Source: Acanthaster planci (Eukaryota; Echinodermata; Asteroidea; Valvatida; Acanthasteridae). Taken from it: DNA of 17,805 nucleotides. Of the stretch, positions 1-11,100 are shown piece after piece. A program made the translations under genes and the position numbers. The stretch spans positions 340,999-358,803 of the forward strand of contig NW_019091486.1 of assembly GCF_001949145.1 (NCBI RefSeq), read 5' to 3'. The stretch's first letter is position 1, and each line of letters starts with the position of its first letter. The notes under the pieces were generated by a model. The model saw only the letters and a program-made list of their open reading frames with translations, was not told the origin of the DNA and made no database searches.

Positions 1-36
1 CGGAAAGTACTCGGCCGAGTACTTTCCGAGTACTTT
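1..36. repeat. perfect 28-bp palindrome plus direct repeat
   Basis: Bases 1-28 are a perfect palindrome of the half-site CGGAAAGTACTCGG. Bases 15-25 and 26-36 are an 11-bp direct repeat (CCGAGTACTTT). The unit AAAGTACTC or its complement thus appears three times in 36 bp. The repeat is cut by the window edge and may be the end of a larger inverted or satellite-like repeat or of a mobile element. Confidence 0.9.
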
Positions 37-1301
37 TGTCCTAAAAAGTTAATTTTAATCAAACAGTGATAGTATGACGTCATTATGTTGCTTTGTAATC
101 TTACCTTTATGCATGTACCATCAACTGCCGATGTACTTCAGCTTTGTTCCCTCCTAACTAGTTAAATATTTGGTAGAGAACTTGGTTCTCAAAAAGTGCT
201 CGACTACATCACTGCTCATGCCTTTCGAATGAAGAGGTTACTTTTTCGCCAATAAATTTAACCATTTACTATTATGCGTGTATAATTCAATATCGAAGGG
301 ATCTCGAGATCAATATGAAAACGTGTCTATATAGACCACATGGGGGGGTCTTCAGTTTGCGGCTTCTAATTCACGGGGTATACAGATATTGCATTTGTAA
401 CAAAATACCTTGGATTTGCGGGTTTAAAATGACACGGCACTGAAAGCTCGTCGAAATTCCAAAATCCCTATCATGTTATCATTTCATTGTAATTCCCTAT
501 TAATGTTCATAGCGAATACTCTTGAAACCCATACGATCAGCGTGGAAAATGTCACAGTTAACCTATTCCACCGGCATAGTTCGCTGTGGACAGGAGTTAC
601 TTCTAGCTCGTTTTATGTCAGCAAACAAATTCAAATTGTTAGAACTCCGTTAAAAAGGGCTTGCGTTCTGTGAACAAGTATGGATCTCTACGATGGGACA
701 GCCATCTTGCTTTCACTACCATTCAAAGCAATGTAAACCAAACTGAGGTAAAGTTAACTTGCCATTGCCTAGGGGATACATGGAACAAGACAAACATGGC
801 AGCATAATGGCAAAGGTTTACATACATCCCTCTCTTGTTCACGCATCGCGCACAAGGCACATTTGGGGGCGGGGACACAAGCCAGGCTTTGATTTATACA
901 CAGCAGTATTTGATAACTGTTCTTGCGCATCCTATTCCTTGGAATACTGAAAAAAAATTGTTGCTCCACTCTGCATCTCTGTTCGCTTTCGTTAAGTTTA
1001 ATTTGCAGTCTTATGAGACAATCTCTATTGGCATGGATACCTTGCTTTACGAATAATGTACAGTTCACTACAAACACTGTGTGTAAACACTTCTCTAAAA
1101 ACTCTTTTGCTATCAGTTTGTAAATATGTTGAAGTGCTAAGCGAGTTTGGATTTTTAATGGATTTTATAATAGCCACTGGACATTGATGTTTAGAACTTG
1201 GACACTAAATGTTTAGCATCCGAACGTGTTTGCAAAGTGCTAGCAAAGTTGTGTTTAAAAGCTGAACGCACTTTTTCTTTTAGAGTGAAAGGAATCTACT
1301 T
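37..1301. other. non-coding, nothing recognised
   Basis: This is AT-rich sequence with only short open frames that lack domain features on either strand. If the promoter-like array at 1415-1479 is real, this stretch would be the first intron of a minus-strand gene, but I could not assign a following exon here. Confidence 0.4.
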
Positions 1302-1303
1302 AC

Positions 1304-1415
1304 CTAATTTTCTTCTCTTCTTTGGTGTAGTCTGCCGCTGTGCGCGTGATGATGGCCCGGCTTCAAAGTGTAGTCTCTCCAATTCGGCGTCCTGGTCCAC
1401 TTTATGGAGAAATGT
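1304..1415 (-). other. candidate first exon ending at a GTAAGT donor
   Basis: From the predicted start at 1415, minus-strand sequence runs 112 nt to AATTAG|gtaagt, a consensus donor at 1303-1302. No ATG lies between, so with this start the exon would be 5' UTR. An open frame nevertheless spans it and begins at an ATG at 1470-1472, upstream of the predicted start. It reads DQDAELERLHFEAG and then TPKKRRKLG, which contains a PKKRRK stretch like a monopartite nuclear-localisation signal, and ends in phase 1. Either a longer first coding exon uses an upstream start site, or the frame is accidental. Any continuation would lie at lower coordinates or off the left edge. Confidence 0.35.
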
Positions 1416-1479
1416 AAGGACGCGCGCCAGGCGCTGGGTTTTATACCCCGGCACAAACCCAGGCCGCAGCATTACGTCA
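1415..1479 (-). promoter_or_regulatory. core promoter-like array: CRE-like site, TATA box, Inr
   Basis: Read on the minus strand, TGACGTAA (1472-1479), a CRE-like site, lies upstream of TATAAAA (1439-1445) embedded in GGGG and CCC flanks like a BRE-flanked TATA box. Exactly 30 bases after the first T of the TATA box comes TTACATT, with its A at 1415, a full match to the initiator consensus YYANWYY. Spacing and order are those of an inducible RNA polymerase II promoter. This is pattern matching only, with no transcript support. Confidence 0.45.
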
Positions 1480-4400
1480 GGGGAAACGTGAACCAAAACC
1501 AAACAAACAACGTGATGATCTGGGGGAGGGGTAGAAACGCAGAGCATCTATCATCCGGCTGGTTGAAATCAGGAGAGGACAAGAAAGCAACAATTAAGTT
1601 TTATCTTGTAAAAACAAAACAAACAAAAAGCTCATTGAGAGGAAATCGTACTTCAAAACAACACCGTATTCCCTGAATTTGCGTTTGTTTTATTCTGGGG
1701 TATTTACTGAAATAAAGGAATATCATGGCCGACCTGGATGCCTTCCTCCCTGGCAGTACATGGAAGCTTGTTTGGGCTGTGATTAAATTACGCAATTGTA
1801 AGTTATACGGGGACATGCCGTACTTTTATGGAATAACACTTGTTGTTTACAATAACAAACAATGCCTTTTTATCGTGCAGTTGGTGATCTCATATTTTTC
1901 GTGCACTTGTGTTCGAGGTGTGCAGAGCACATTGAGCGTACGTCATCTCTAAAAGTTCTTATCAGTCTTACTTTGTTTTGCAAGTGAAACTTCTTCGTTT
2001 GTACAACTTGTGTTCTGGCAATTTCACAATTTTTTTGAAATTCACAATTTCCTAGACACCCAAGTAAACGGGAAAATCTCATAACAAACCAAAAGCGAAA
2101 ATCCTGTTTCCATCCAAGGCACATTGTTTGCCCACTTTACATACATAAAAATGCTCCTATATAAATATAATCTACTAAACTAGCAGGGGCGCTGTGTGTG
2201 CGTTTATGTACGTCTGCCAACTCTGACTCGCGATGCAGCTTGCTGCATGCTTTGTAGGATCGAGTAGCTTATAGTAAGTGAACTAACTTAACTCATTATA
2301 CATATAGGTTGTCCCGGACTAGATGCATCAATGAACGTCAAAGATTCACGACAAGAAGACAAGCGAGATTGTCTTATAATTCAGGGAAGTTATTTTCCAT
2401 CTCAAAAACTGCGGGTTTGAGTGTGTGCTGCGCCACACGTTTGAGCCGCCCGCAATTTCGAAAATGGGGATGAGGGTAAAATCAAGCTCGCCCGCGGGGG
2501 ATGTTACTTTCCCGATTCGCAAGTCAGGTCTGACGCGACCCCTTCCTTCAGAATGTTTTGAGTTCTCACCCGCGTATCTTCCTGTACGCCCGGCGCTTAT
2601 GATAGTGTGAGGTGGTCCCGAAGCTTGATCCCAACGAAACGCGGACTCGTCCAGATTTGGCCAGTCATGTTTTGAAAATTTCCCGTTTGATTGTTGCTAC
2701 GCAAAAGCACCGGGAAACAACTCCAAGCTGTGTGCCTTCACCGATAGCGTAGGCCTATAGGAACCCCGACTGCAGTTTATGTTGCAATGATCTTCGCCGG
2801 AAATGCGAATGTACCAGGTACGCTGGGCAGGTGGATATTTGCAGAGCGGCTCTTCGAATAAAGAAAACAACCCCCTCTCGTAATGTTCAGCCTGCTAAAA
2901 TAACATCAATTCAATGCTCCGTTTCAACTGTGATGACTAGATGTGCATGTCAAAAGACTGGGTGGAATTAGGAATCAAAGGGAAGAAAGAAAAGACATGG
3001 CCTTTGAGGTTAAAGTGTTATACGGAATTTTAAATCCAAATGTCAGACGGCCAATATTCTGCCTAGGAACCTTGTCACAGACTCACATAAATTGCAGGCT
3101 CTTGTCTTGCTCAGGTGGAACCTTTAGCGGCACATTTCGTAACCATGTTTTCTTCCTTACTGCTACACGAATTTACGCTATATACCTCTTCTTTGTTTCT
3201 TTATTTTTTCTAAAATGATCGTAATTTCTTTTTTTTTTTTCATCTAAAACAGTCCGTATATCTCCTCCAGGAAATTGGTAGTGCCTGGTACATTTACAAT
3301 AGTTTCTCGAAGTGGTGGAGCTTCCAATTCCCCCAAATTAATAATAAACAAAAACAAACAACAAACAGACAAATAAACGTAAAATAAAACTGTAATATAT
3401 CTAAGCGACCCCGGCTGGAAACGCCATGGCTGGGTCTCTAACTCAGGAATGGTCACAGAAAGTTATGCACAGTGCATTGTGTATAATTACTAAATTATGT
3501 CTCGTGCGTTGTATTGGTAATGCCCTCTTTACAAAGGTTTCAGTGAAATAATCCCCATTGTTCCCAATTTCTGCGGGTAAAATTATGATGCCATATTTAC
3601 ATTTGTATTAAGTGTTGTTCATTTTTTTTTCTTCCCAATAAGTTACTGAGTATCACTCCATTCGGTACAAAACCAGGAGAAAGCTCAAAGACGTGTAATT
3701 ACAAAGGCTGCCTTTCGAATAACCGGTTCAATAGTCGGGTCACTAAAGAGAATCTAAAGAGGGCGCTTTCATCGAACTGCTCGTCTGTTACCTGCACCTA
3801 ATTCTGAATAATTTCGGGTAATAACTCGCAGTTCGGACACAGCCGTCAACACCAAGTAGGCCCTTCGTGTACTTGTGGGTGTCTTGAATCTTTCCTCACG
3901 TGTCTTATTGCCATTTTCAGTGTCTACTTTTGGTGTGATTTTGAGTTCCTTGTTCTGAAGTTTCGTGGTCCAACCTGCAGAGAGCAAACAGCCCTTACGG
4001 CCCGCAGGGCCAAACAATTTCAAGGGTGTGAGATTTGCAAGCTCTCTTGACTCTGCACGCACAAAGTTGGCCTAGTTCTGTCTTCAAACTCACAAATGTT
4101 TCTCGCTTATTCGCGATGCACTGCTTTTGCACTTGCTGCAACTTGAAGGACATCTTCCATAGCCCAGGCCTGCTTTGTGTTGTTTTCAAATAGTGTACAG
4201 GAACCATACTCAGATACCTTGCTGGTATAAAGGTACTGTATGTTTACTGAGAAGTCATCCCGAGAAGCCTCCAGTTTGAAATTGTAATGTTTTAATTTAT
4301 AGCAAACAATTTGCTCTTTGAAAACATTTCTGATACGGGTTGCTGATTGACCTATATTTTCATATACTCAATTACTGATTTTGTAAAGTATATTTTTCAT

Positions 4401-5032
4401 GCATGACGTAATAAAACGCTTGACCTCCCCCCAGTATGGCATCACGTAGACATTTCCTTGCACTTTAAAACTAAAGAGGGACCAAAATACCTTTTGGAAA
4501 TAGTCTTCAAATTAAATTATGGCGAACAGAAACACAAAAGGTGCATTTCATAGGACGTCAGAAAAAAAATTCGCGTTACATATACTTTTTAATGTAAATA
4601 ACATTTGTTCCTATGAGGACTAATGCGTGCTAGGTGATAGCCGGTATAAAAAAGGCAAAGGATATCACTGTAAAAAATACACTCAATAAAACATTTTTTG
4701 TTCTGAGCTGCATAGTTTAATAGTTAATACATGTGTTTTGCGCCGTCTTTCAAACCATTCAATCCTGATCCTATACCATTCTTAAATTATACCAATATTT
4801 GCTTGCCGAAATCCACGAGGAGAGAGTCATTAAAGTTAAGGACATAAACTCCTTTTTTCAATTTTTTTAAAGTTCAGCAATTGTAATCATTACCACCATC
4901 TTCATAATCAATTAAATGTGGTGAATATCGGTTTTAAACTTGAATGCCCTGTTTCAGACGCTTTTCCAAAAGTCGACTATTTGAAACAAAACAAGCAGAA
5001 ATGGTGCTTCTGATACCCTATAGACTAATCCG
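1480..5032. other. intergenic stretch, no gene recognised
   Basis: The stretch has only short open frames, none with a recognisable domain. Its one visible compositional change is a CpG-rich patch around 2411-2650. Simple T-runs occur near 3228-3240, and 3340-3380 is rich in AAACA and AATAAA-like words. Confidence 0.5.
2411..2650. other. CpG-rich patch
   Basis: I count about 22 CpG dinucleotides in these 240 bases, while most neighbouring stretches have only a few per 240. Words such as CCGCCCGC, CCCGCGG and GACGCGACC occur. This could be an unmethylated regulatory region, an old exon or a mobile-element remnant. The plus-strand frame at 2425-2610 is open but shows no family features. Confidence 0.4.
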
Positions 5033-5196
5033 ATTAGACGCCATAACTGCGGTGGCACCGCACTCACACGCACATTCTTCAGCTTGACGCGCGCGTGTAT
5101 TTGGCAAATCATGACACCCTATTGGTCGAAGAGGCAAGTAACGCGCACGTACCACCTGACCTCGAGCGTTGTGCCACCGCAGTAATGGCTTCTAAT
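5033..5196. mobile_element. fold-back element with ~27-bp inverted ends (MITE-like)
   Basis: The left end (about 5033-5059) matches the reverse complement of the right end (about 5170-5196) at 25 of 27 bases, including the shared core ACTGCGGTGGCAC. A second, weaker inverted pair lies inside (about 5086-5104 against 5133-5152, built on ACGCGCGCGT and ACGCGCACGT). The element is about 164 bp and has no coding capacity, as in non-autonomous terminal-inverted-repeat elements. A target-site duplication is not clear, because the outer bases ATTAGA and TCTAAT are themselves part of the inverted repeat. Confidence 0.65.
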
Positions 5197-7666
5197 TCTG
5201 GTGGTCGAATTCCACTATAGTCAAAAATGTGCTCATGTGTTTGGATTTCATACAGACGTAAAACTAAAACACGTGTATTATCCACATTTAAAGATTTTGT
5301 TCCTGCACACAGACAGAGCTTACTACAAACTACACGTATCTTTGTTAATTTGGTATATACAAAACATAATCAACTTTAAGGTATAAGTACATGTATACTT
5401 TTTCAATATGCAATAACCTTTCCTCCGTATAAGCCTACAACTATGTAGCCAACTATCGTCGAAAGAAATTTGGTGAAGTCGCTATGTTACGTTGTTTGTT
5501 TCTCTTGCCGTGCCGTCTTAGTGTCATGCCACAGTGACGAGACACCTGAGTACTGGGACGACCCAAGCCTTACCTGCAGTGAATTGCCTATGTTTTTTCC
5601 TTTAATTGTCCTACGAGGTGTGGAACCATAGTGAGGATTTTGCTCTGAGGAAAAGTTGTCCACTTTTTCAACATAGAAGAATTTCTCGAAAAGAAATAAG
5701 ATATGAAACGGTTTCGTCGTATTAATAGTAAATGTAGGAATATCGATAAATAAATTGGAACATGATCCCTGGGGGCAGGTAGACCTCACCCTAGCTGGAT
5801 CCGCCACGACCTATCCACATATCATATGTAATATCTGACAAGGTGTAAAACCAATGGATTTAAATATGTATTATAAATTTCCTCCACTGCAATGGAATCA
5901 CAAGGGAGACGAACCTTGCTACCAAAAGTCAAATATATTCCTTTTTTTTTTTTTGTTTTTTAGTTTTGAATGCAGACTTCTGTCGCGCAGAATCAGAATG
6001 ATCCGAAATCTGACTCAGGCTTTAACTAGGAAGAGGGTCAAGCAAAATTAGATTAGCAGTCCAGCTGCAGCAAGTGCACAATTTAGAAGCACTATGCTCA
6101 CTTCGGTGACGAGGCTTCTATGTATTAAGCTTTCTCCGGTGCCTTGCAGCTTGCGCGCCTGGCCAATTAGGCCTATTCATGGAGAGACCAATTCTCTACA
6201 GCCTCCAATTCTGACATGTCTCAAGGCCAGTGAGTTAGATTGGCATTTTGACCTCTTGATCCTGGAGTTTGTTTTCGAAGAGGATTAGAGGGAATATGAT
6301 TATTTGAAGCTGTTTCAGGTCCCTTGGATTCCATCATTCGACCATCCAGTCACCTTAAAGAGGCCCGTTTTTTCGGGTTTCAAGGATTAACCAACATTTA
6401 ATATTCTACGTTGGGGCTATCAAATAAACAAAAATAAACAAAACAGGTGTGACGCAGAAAAATAATGGATTATTTGAAATGTTTACTTTTATGTTGCGGT
6501 TTTGTTTCAAGAATTGTCCAACCGTATTATAATGTTTTCAAAAGATGGCCTCGTGCCCATTTCATTCGTTAAACCAGAAAGAACATCTCTCCAAATTCTG
6601 TGTTAACTTCATTTTATGTCCTTAGTTATCATGTTTTCGTAATTTGTTTGGTATTTGCGTTAACTGGTAAAATATTTTCTAAACCTACATCAAAATCCCA
6701 AATAACAGCACACCAAAAGTATAATGCACATGCAGTACCATTACAAGAAAGTCATCATGAGTATTATGATAAATCTGTATAAAATTGCAAATGTAGCATG
6801 TCTAATTCTCAGTCAAAATGCACATACGTGAATAGGACTGTACATCCATGTGTCTCATCGGGACAAAGGAACCAATTAATTGTCATTTCACAATATTACG
6901 TAAGACACATAAAGACAACACAAACGTTATTAGGTGTTTTGTTAAATCGCATGCCTCGTTATAAACATTAAAAGAGCACATCGTTTCATAGACTGCGGTT
7001 TTTTTTCGTACGTAAATTGCCTGTGTAACTACATAAATTATCTGTGTACTACATTGTAAGTGTCACTAGTTTAGAAGAGAAACTAGCAAACATAATGAAC
7101 AGACAAGCGGTCTTACTGCCATAGATATCATCTAACGTGCGAAAGCATGTGCGCCTTACATTGCATCTGGTTGTAACATTAGTTGAAAAAGTGCGGGCTT
7201 GTAGAACTAAGCTACGTACCAATTCCAGTGTTATTGAAAGACGAAACCGTACCGTCGCACATCGAAGCCACAGCCCGCCAAATCACATCTGCAATGGATC
7301 AAAAGCCGACCTAAGATCATGGTTGTTTAAAACATATGTGATGACTATTGAACGATTGGGGTATCTTGGTAACTAATATATAATATCTATCCTGGGAATC
7401 TCTTCCTTAAAACCTACATCTCAGTTCAAAATTGCTCTGGAATTCGAGGGTATTGAACGGAGAGTGCAAAGGGAAGAAGCAAAATGCCCGTTATAAAATC
7501 ATATTAACCGACCTAAATCATGCCAAAGGTTTTGTATTCCATTTAAAATGTGAGCTGCCAATACATCAAATATCAATACTGAGCTTTGCGCTTCAGGTAT
7601 CGTGTCTTATTGGATTTGAAGGCTGCAATGATATCAAATGCACATAAGATTGGAGCACCAACTGCA
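5197..7666. other. 3' flank or 3' UTR of the receptor gene and intergenic DNA
   Basis: The receptor's stop lies at 7667, so its 3' UTR must run leftward from there on the minus strand. No minus-strand AATAAA is evident in the first kilobase; an ATTAAA variant occurs near 6397. No convincing exon of another gene is seen. Around 5775-5808 the minus strand reads TGGCGGATCCAGCTAGGG, which resembles the terminal motif of some invertebrate DNA transposons. Confidence 0.4.
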
Positions 7667-8145
7667 TCAGTGCATATCTAAATATAGCTCTTCGTCGTCA
7701 ACGGCTGCTGGTCGATTGTCGTAACTTTCATAGAGGTCCGTCCCTGGATCATTACTGGGCATCGATTCCGGCGAACCGAATTCCTCGAAGAGATAATGCG
7801 GTTCATCATCCGCCGTACTGTTGTCAAGCACAAGGCCCAGCGGCTGTTTAGGATTCAACTCCAGTGTACCTTGGCCACTGACCGCTTTTTGCGAACTCTG
7901 AGTTGGAACCTCGTACACGTCGCCTTCGTCTGTCTCTACCGGCCCCGTGACCCTATCACGTACCTGGCCTACGGTGTTGGGCGTGTATATGGCGTCGCCG
8001 CCCATCTGGTCTCCATCGTTGGTGTCCCGCTGCTGTGAAGGAGCACTCATGTACACGTTGGACTCTCGATTCCCGCCGCGACTGGACAAGCGGCTACGGA
8101 GCCCAGACGCCGAGGTTGCCACACGTCCACCAAGGGAGCGGAAAG
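7667..8145 (-). CDS. last exon: cytoplasmic tail with seven tyrosines, stop TGA
   Basis: The acceptor tgatatctgcag follows a T-rich tract; the 479-nt exon encodes 159 tail residues and a TGA stop at 7667-7669. The first 27 residues are rich in arginine and serine (RSLGGRV, LRSRLSSRGGNR), as expected just inside the membrane. Seven tyrosines follow at tail positions 32, 54, 78, 118, 139, 142 and 155. Their contexts include YEVP (YxxP), SYDN (YxN, Grb2-type) and YLDM near the end (YxxM, the PI3-kinase p85-type ligand). The tail is otherwise acidic and apparently disordered, with no kinase, TIR or death domain. It would probably be a substrate and docking platform for tyrosine kinases. The motif assignments are consensus matches, not proven sites. 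Confidence 0.82.
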
Positions 8146-11100
8146 CTGCAGATATCAAGTACAGAAACAGAACGGACAGAACATTGGCTTGGGGAATAAC
8201 TTGAAATAAACAAAAAGGGGGGGATGCAACCATACTTTACTTTTCCGCTCGAAGCAGAAAGACCCCCTGCCATCGGTTGAAAAGAGGTGTGTTTGTTGGA
8301 ATTTGGTCATTTTGTTGGTAGCAATGCGACCACGACGCGAGCATTTCATAATCGTTTGTGAACCAGCCAAACGAAGTTCCCTCTGAAGGAGCCCCAATTG
8401 CTAAGAAAAAAACATGTCCTTTCTTGCTAGAGCTTGGCGTTATCTGTGGTATATTCACATCTGAATCTGTTGTCCACAGCTAGATCAAGGTCTGCATTCC
8501 ATTGGAATTACACAGAGATGCACAGACGACACACCCAGCCATAGCTTGGGAAAGCCCTATTTGGACACGGCCTTTGTATCTTTCTGCCAGTTTTACTGCT
8601 TGACTTGCCAAATGGCGTAAGCCTACTCACCGTTCAAGGGTACGTCCGTCCCTCGTCGAAATCGTGCAGACTTTGCCCTTCCAATGGCTTTAAAATGTAA
8701 CCAAAAAGAAATAAAAGTAATATTGAGTGACAAACAGAACTTTTAAGCCAGTCACTGTATTTTATCCTGTTAAATGTTCAGAAGTAAGTGTTCACGTTTT
8801 CAAAGTGTTTGGAAACATGCCAGGTGCCAGTAGCATCGGCGGAGAGCTAAAAAAAGTTGAAGTGAAATTGCATTAAGATCTTACCCGTGAGAGCGATGAC
8901 GACAAAGCCGCAGATCATCCCTAGCGGGAACAGCCACCATGCCACCCCGTTCATCGACATTGTCATGTCGACCTTCAATATACAGAGCAAAACCACACAA
9001 ATTCACTATTTCCTAGTTTGAATATCTTCTTTGAGTAAGTAGCTGACGGTCCTGCGTCCATAGTAATAAACAAAAACTCAACTGATATTAAAGGCGTCAT
9101 TTTTTTTTCATCTGCAGGGACGCGCAATCTATGACAAAAGAGTGGCACGTGATGGATTGCAACGTGACTGTGCATCAGCCAATCGTGATAATGAACTGAC
9201 AAGCGATGTTACAATGCCGCACGATTTTGTGTCGACTTCTCAACTGCTGAAACGTACGTCCCAATACTTTAAGTCCTTCTCGCACTTCAGCCGATCCGGC
9301 TACCCACCTCTGTTACAAAATACTTATAAAGCAAAATTCTACGTTAGAAGCTCGCTGGTAACACATTACTGTGTAATGTGACGTGCATGCCGCATTAAAT
9401 AAGACAGTTTTAAAACGGTTTTGAAATGAGGGCTTTATCCCTTTTTCCCTTTGATGAACCAAAATTAAAGATTACAAATTTTAGTAGTTAATTAAACTTT
9501 CAAAATTGAAACTTTCTGACAAAAAAAAGGACTGAAAAGAGAAGAAAACACACGTGATACATGTGTATCTTAATAGCACAAAGGTTTATGTACCGGTTGA
9601 TCGAGTGCGTCCTCCTGAGACAACGCCATGTAGGCCTCTAAAAATGCAAAGTGAGGGAAGGGGAAAAGGAAACAAAATGACATAAGAATGGTGAAAGACC
9701 TGTCGAAGGGAAACAAAGCCAAGGAATGTGATTCTAAACTTGAAGGGTTAATTTCAAAACATTTTGTAAAGAGGTAGTTTGGAGAGGTGCTGGTAAATTT
9801 TCGTTAAAATTTCTTGGTCTAATAAACGCACCATTTTAGATGAGCTTAGATCAAATTAATTAGTCGCTCGAAGTTAAGAAAGATCTTTGACTGCTTTATC
9901 TCTTGGTGAGGTTTCGCCTCAGGAAATTAACAACACTCTTTGGATCACTCTGAACAGGTTAGTTTTTAACTTATTAATTTACTCAAAGTAGTTACTGCAT
10001 GCCTCCTTGTAATGGGATTATTCTTTTAGAGCGGAAGGTTGTTAAAAAGGAGCACGTTTTATAAACACACACAGGGACATTGCTAAGTACGTGGCAAAAT
10101 TCATCCACATAGATCAGCCCTGTGTTTTGACAGTCAAACTCGGTTCCTATACTTTTTAAAAAGGGGCCGGGTGGCGTAGACCTATTCAATTTCAGTAGTG
10201 GAAAATGAAATGTTGCCACAAAAGGTCTCTTGGATTTGCTGACGACCTTAAGGCGCATTTAGAGGAGGTCGGTTGAATGTGGAGCAATGGAGTGTTTTAA
10301 TGTACAATATCGTGTTTTGCTCGAATCAAAACGCGGATTTGTGATGTCAGATGAAATCACAGGCGTCACGTCAAATTCACTCGGCTCTGGCATTCGCCTG
10401 GCGTGTGAACCGTTCATCGAACAGTTCCTATCTCGAAGCCAAGATCACGTTGAGCCCTGGTATCTTTCACCCAAACGGTTGCGCAACCAACGGTGGGCGT
10501 ACTGATAGCCGCCATGACAACACTCACCATGGAGACCCATTCGCATAAAGCAGGTGTACCCGTCCCCACTCAGTGAGTAACCTTCCACACATGAGCAGGA
10601 ATAGTTGCCAACCTCGTTCATACACAGGTGGTTGCATTTGTCTGTCCTCTCTGCACATTCATCCACGTCTAGAGTTTAGAAAGAAAAACACATCACAGCA
10701 GTTTATTGGTGCATTGATAAGAATGAATAAAAACACGCCATTTTCTGAGTGGAAACATCGATTTCTTACATCTTCGCAGACCAGTGACCAAACATTTAGA
10801 AATGTGTGGCTTGTTAGAGAGTTGTAGGTTGTGGAGCAGGAAAAAATGGCTCAGAAGTACGTACGTCCTAGATTTTCCACCATTTTACTAAACTAATGAC
10901 GGCGAGAAATCAAAAGTTACATTCGTAAGAGAAACAAGCTTCAACCCCATACCGCACTTACATAATTAAAAATTTCATCTGAAATTGTTCTAGACCAAAA
11001 CCACCGAATCAGACATATTCAGCAAACCAACAAAGCAAGAAATCAAAACCAGATAAACAATAAACCAATACAATCACATCCAGAAAGACCACTCAATAAT

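Noticed and set aside
769-1077. Minus-strand cysteine-rich frame of 102 codons
   Set aside because: The cysteine spacing is irregular, no family pattern appears, and splice sites that would link it to the candidate first exon at 1304 are not convincing.
5487-5807. Minus-strand frame of 106 codons
   Set aside because: It has no recognisable domain and it begins next to a transposon-end-like motif (TGGCGGATCCAG), so it is probably repeat-derived or random.
6365-6385. CCCG-T6-CGGG hairpin resembling an intrinsic terminator
   Set aside because: The window is eukaryotic, so a bacterial-type terminator is not expected; the stem is only 4-5 bp and likely incidental or repeat-derived.
7796-8204. 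Plus-strand frames opposite the tail exon
   Set aside because: They are antisense shadows of the tail; the minus-strand reading has the splice acceptor, topology and stop that fit the gene.
9992-10258. Minus-strand frame with YVDEFCHVLSNVPVC, EGF-like at first sight
   Set aside because: The cysteine spacing does not fit an EGF module, no good donor follows in phase 1, and adding it would disturb the in-phase join of the last EGF exon to the stalk. It could be a relic but is not supported.
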